DNA from: Pseudomonadota bacterium
GTDB lineage: Bacteria; Desulfobacterota; Desulfovibrionia; Desulfovibrionales; Desulfovibrionaceae
Length of the DNA: 24,493 nucleotides
Assembly: GCA_023438245.1 (NCBI GenBank)
Contig: JAEXRD010000092.1
Location: 1-24,493 of the forward strand
Direction of reading: 5' to 3'
In this document: positions 23,310-24,493 of the stretch, piece by piece
How positions within the stretch are numbered: position 1 is the stretch's first letter
Layout of the letters: each line of letters starts with the position of its first letter
Notes under the pieces: model-generated
Database searches by the model: none
Seen by the model: only the letters and a program-made list of their open reading frames with translations
Told to the model about the DNA's origin: nothing
Translations under genes and position numbers: made by a program

Positions 23310-23335
23310 CGTATTGCCTAGCGGGGCAAAATACG
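23310..23335 (+). promoter_or_regulatory. Inverted repeat upstream of the membrane-protein gene
   Basis: CGTATTGCC (23310-23318) and GGC-AA-AATACG (23325-23335) form a 9-bp inverted repeat with a 6-bp centre and a 2-nt bulge. It sits between the divergent lipoprotein promoter and the membrane-protein gene. It could be an operator or the stem of a 5' leader; no good -35/-10 pair for the plus-strand gene is visible beside it. Confidence 0.35.
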
Positions 23336-23373
23336 GCAAGGGGAAACTGGATTTCCAATTAGCAGGAGCAGAC

Positions 23374-24354
23374 ATGTTCGACTCAGGACTCATGACGGCG
23401 GACATCGTGCGCATGGCCCCGCTCATGGCCGCCCCGGCCTTCTTCGCCCTGTTCGGGCTGGCCGCGCTGGGCGCGCCGCTCTTGGCGCTTGTCTGCCGCC
23501 TCGGGGCGGAAATCCTGCGAACCCAGTACCTTGAAGTCTACGCGCGCAGGCTGCTGCGCATGGGGGTCAGCGCCTCGGTGCTCTCCGGCCTGGTGGCTCT
23601 GGGCAGCTTCGGGCTGGTGTTCCTGCGCACGGACTGGGCCTGGGACTGGGCGCGCTCCGAGCCCGCCGCGCCGGGGCTGTGGCTGGCCTGCGCCGTGGGC
23701 TACATGCTGGCGCTGCTGCTGGCCCGCGTCACCGCGCCGCCCAGGTATCAGCGCAGCGACTCCCCGCTGCTCAAGACCTTCGTGCTGGCCGTGCTGGCCG
23801 TGCTGCTCACCTGGCTGAGCCTTTCCGTGGCCGGGGATTTCGCCCTCCAGGCCAAGGCCGTGCTCTCCGCCCCGGTGGAGGGCGACATGGCCGTGGTGCC
23901 GCTCCAGTCCGCGCGGCTCTCCGCGCCCAGCCTGCACATGGCGGCCTCGGTGGGGGCGACGCTGCTGCTGGCGCTGACCTGCGCCTCGGCCATGAGCTGC
24001 GGCTACCTTGTGCTGCGCCGCGACCACGACCCCTTCGGGCGCGACGCCTACGCCCAGGCCCTGCGGCTTGGGGCGCGCAGCGCGCTGCGCTGCGGCATCC
24101 TGGTGGCGGCGGCCTACCCCATGACCTGGATGAACCTGACCGACCTGCTGGAAGGCAGGCCCGAGGCCCAGGCCATCAAGGCCCTGCTGGCCTTCAGCCT
24201 GGCGAGCCTGCTGGCGGCCTGCGGGCTGTGGGCCGTGCTCTCGCGCAGCCAGCGGCCCGGCGGCGGCCTGGCCCTGAACGGCGGCCTGCTGCTGCTGTGG
24301 CTGAGCCTGACGCTGCTCTTCTCCGCCGCGCTGCTGTACTTCTACGCCACATGA
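23374..24354 (+). CDS. Unrecognised multi-pass membrane protein
   Basis: A 326-aa inner-membrane protein with about eight hydrophobic helices, near residues 16-42, 66-86, 98-116, 131-152, 185-212, 238-258, 270-290 and 303-324. I do not recognise the family. The long loop between helices 4 and 5 (about 153-184) contains an acidic GDMAVV segment and would face the periplasm or carry a small domain. There are few histidines and no cytochrome or transporter signature I can name. AGGAG at 23363-23367 supports ATG 23374. It is divergent from the lipoprotein operon and stands alone on its strand. Confidence 0.78.
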   Translation: MFDSGLMTADIVRMAPLMAAPAFFALFGLAALGAPLLALVCRLGAEILRTQYLEVYARRLLRMGVSASVLSGLVALGSFGLVFLRTDWAWDWARSEPAAPGLWLACAVGYMLALLLARVTAPPRYQRSDSPLLKTFVLAVLAVLLTWLSLSVAGDFALQAKAVLSAPVEGDMAVVPLQSARLSAPSLHMAASVGATLLLALTCASAMSCGYLVLRRDHDPFGRDAYAQALRLGARSALRCGILVAAAYPMTWMNLTDLLEGRPEAQAIKALLAFSLASLLAACGLWAVLSRSQRPGGGLALNGGLLLLWLSLTLLFSAALLYFYAT

Positions 24355-24377
24355 AAAAGGCCGCCCGAAGGCGGCCT
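24355..24377 (-). terminator. Hairpin terminator for a minus-strand gene entering from the right
   Basis: Arms AGGCCGCC (24358-24365) and GGCGGCCT (24370-24377) enclose CGAA on the plus strand. On the minus strand the loop is TTCG, a stable tetraloop, and the stem is followed by TTTT, the classic intrinsic form. On the plus strand the tail is not T-rich, so it would end the membrane-protein transcript only weakly. Confidence 0.7.
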
Positions 24378-24470
24378 GCTCTCTGCCGACGCAGTTCCAG
24401 CTCGCACGGGCCTGCTCACAAGAAATGAATTTTATTCACTGGCAAGGCAGGAGGGGCTTGGGTCCCGGGG

Positions 24471-24493
24471 CTAGTACTCGTGCGGTACAGCCC
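24471..24493 (-). CDS. Possible 3' end of a minus-strand gene cut by the window edge
   Basis: A minus-strand frame ends here with ...AVPHEY and TAG (24473-24471), about 95 bp before the minus-strand terminator at 24377-24355. The terminator shows that a gene reading leftwards should lie to the right, and this is one of the possible frames for its end. Seven codons are too few for identification. Confidence 0.25.

Noticed and set aside
23304..23317. Sigma-54-like GG-N10-GC element before the membrane-protein gene
   Set aside because: The TTGC half is present, but the TGGCAC half matches poorly, and GG/GC pairs are frequent in this base composition.
20791..23373. Very long plus-strand open frame (over 850 codons) running into the membrane-protein gene
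   Set aside because: It lies opposite the 116-aa gene, dprA and the lipoprotein gene, and its composition (Gly/His/Arg/Gln/Leu-rich, no domains) is the usual shadow of high-GC coding DNA. Only the part from 23374 has its own start site and a sensible protein.
1..24493. CRISPR arrays, insertion sequences, prophage or integrase attachment sites
   Set aside because: No regularly spaced repeats with unique spacers, no transposase, and no tRNA with a direct repeat were seen. The only tyrosine recombinase has the features of housekeeping XerC.

Overview
The window is high-GC, gene-dense bacterial chromosome with housekeeping content. It has no mobile element, no CRISPR array and no complete RNA gene. 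The gene set fits a free-living proteobacterium, most likely a Desulfovibrio-like member of the Desulfobacterota: AddAB of the alpha/delta type, a small HDOD-associated protein beside HDOD and GGDEF genes, DUF3124, and an LhgO/FabK-like pair. That placement is inferred from gene families and codon character, not from a marker gene.

Left edge (1-340): three tandem repeats of about 110 bp. Read on the minus strand, each carries TTGAC(G/T)-N17-TAGAAA, a GC-rich stretch after the -10, and a boxA-like G(A/T)TCTTT element. This looks like the multi-promoter region of a ribosomal RNA operon whose genes lie to the left of base 1. Next come an AraC/GyrI-like regulator (+) and asnS (-), which share a bidirectional terminator. 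asnS and ftsY are divergent, with promoters standing back to back. ftsY converges on a two-gene minus-strand unit, an RluA-family pseudouridine synthase followed by a secreted DUF3124 protein.

Centre (5.8-17.5 kb, + strand): one tightly packed transcription unit. It runs ornithine cyclodeaminase-like enzyme, EamA transporter, addA, addB, PPC-domain protein and lhgO, with start/stop overlaps or gaps of 1-17 bp. It is preceded by a good TTGACG-N17-TAAAGG promoter. A FabK/nitronate-monooxygenase-like flavoprotein and a cyclophilin follow, ending at a terminator shared with the opposite strand.

Right part (17.5-23.3 kb, - strand): a second compact operon, read right to left from a promoter near 23.28 kb. 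It holds a CpoB/YbgF-like lipoprotein, dprA, a 116-aa protein of unknown function, an HDOD protein, a degenerate REC-GGDEF protein, xerC, and a DUF523/TudS-like protein. The most interesting point is that a three-gene signalling cassette lies between two DNA-processing genes. At the far right is an unrecognised eight-helix membrane protein (+). A minus-strand terminator and possibly the last codons of a gene entering from the right follow it.

No clearly new multi-gene system is evident. The best candidates for a second look are the triple rRNA-type promoter array, the signalling cassette inside the dprA-xerC operon, and the coupling of metabolic genes to addAB.
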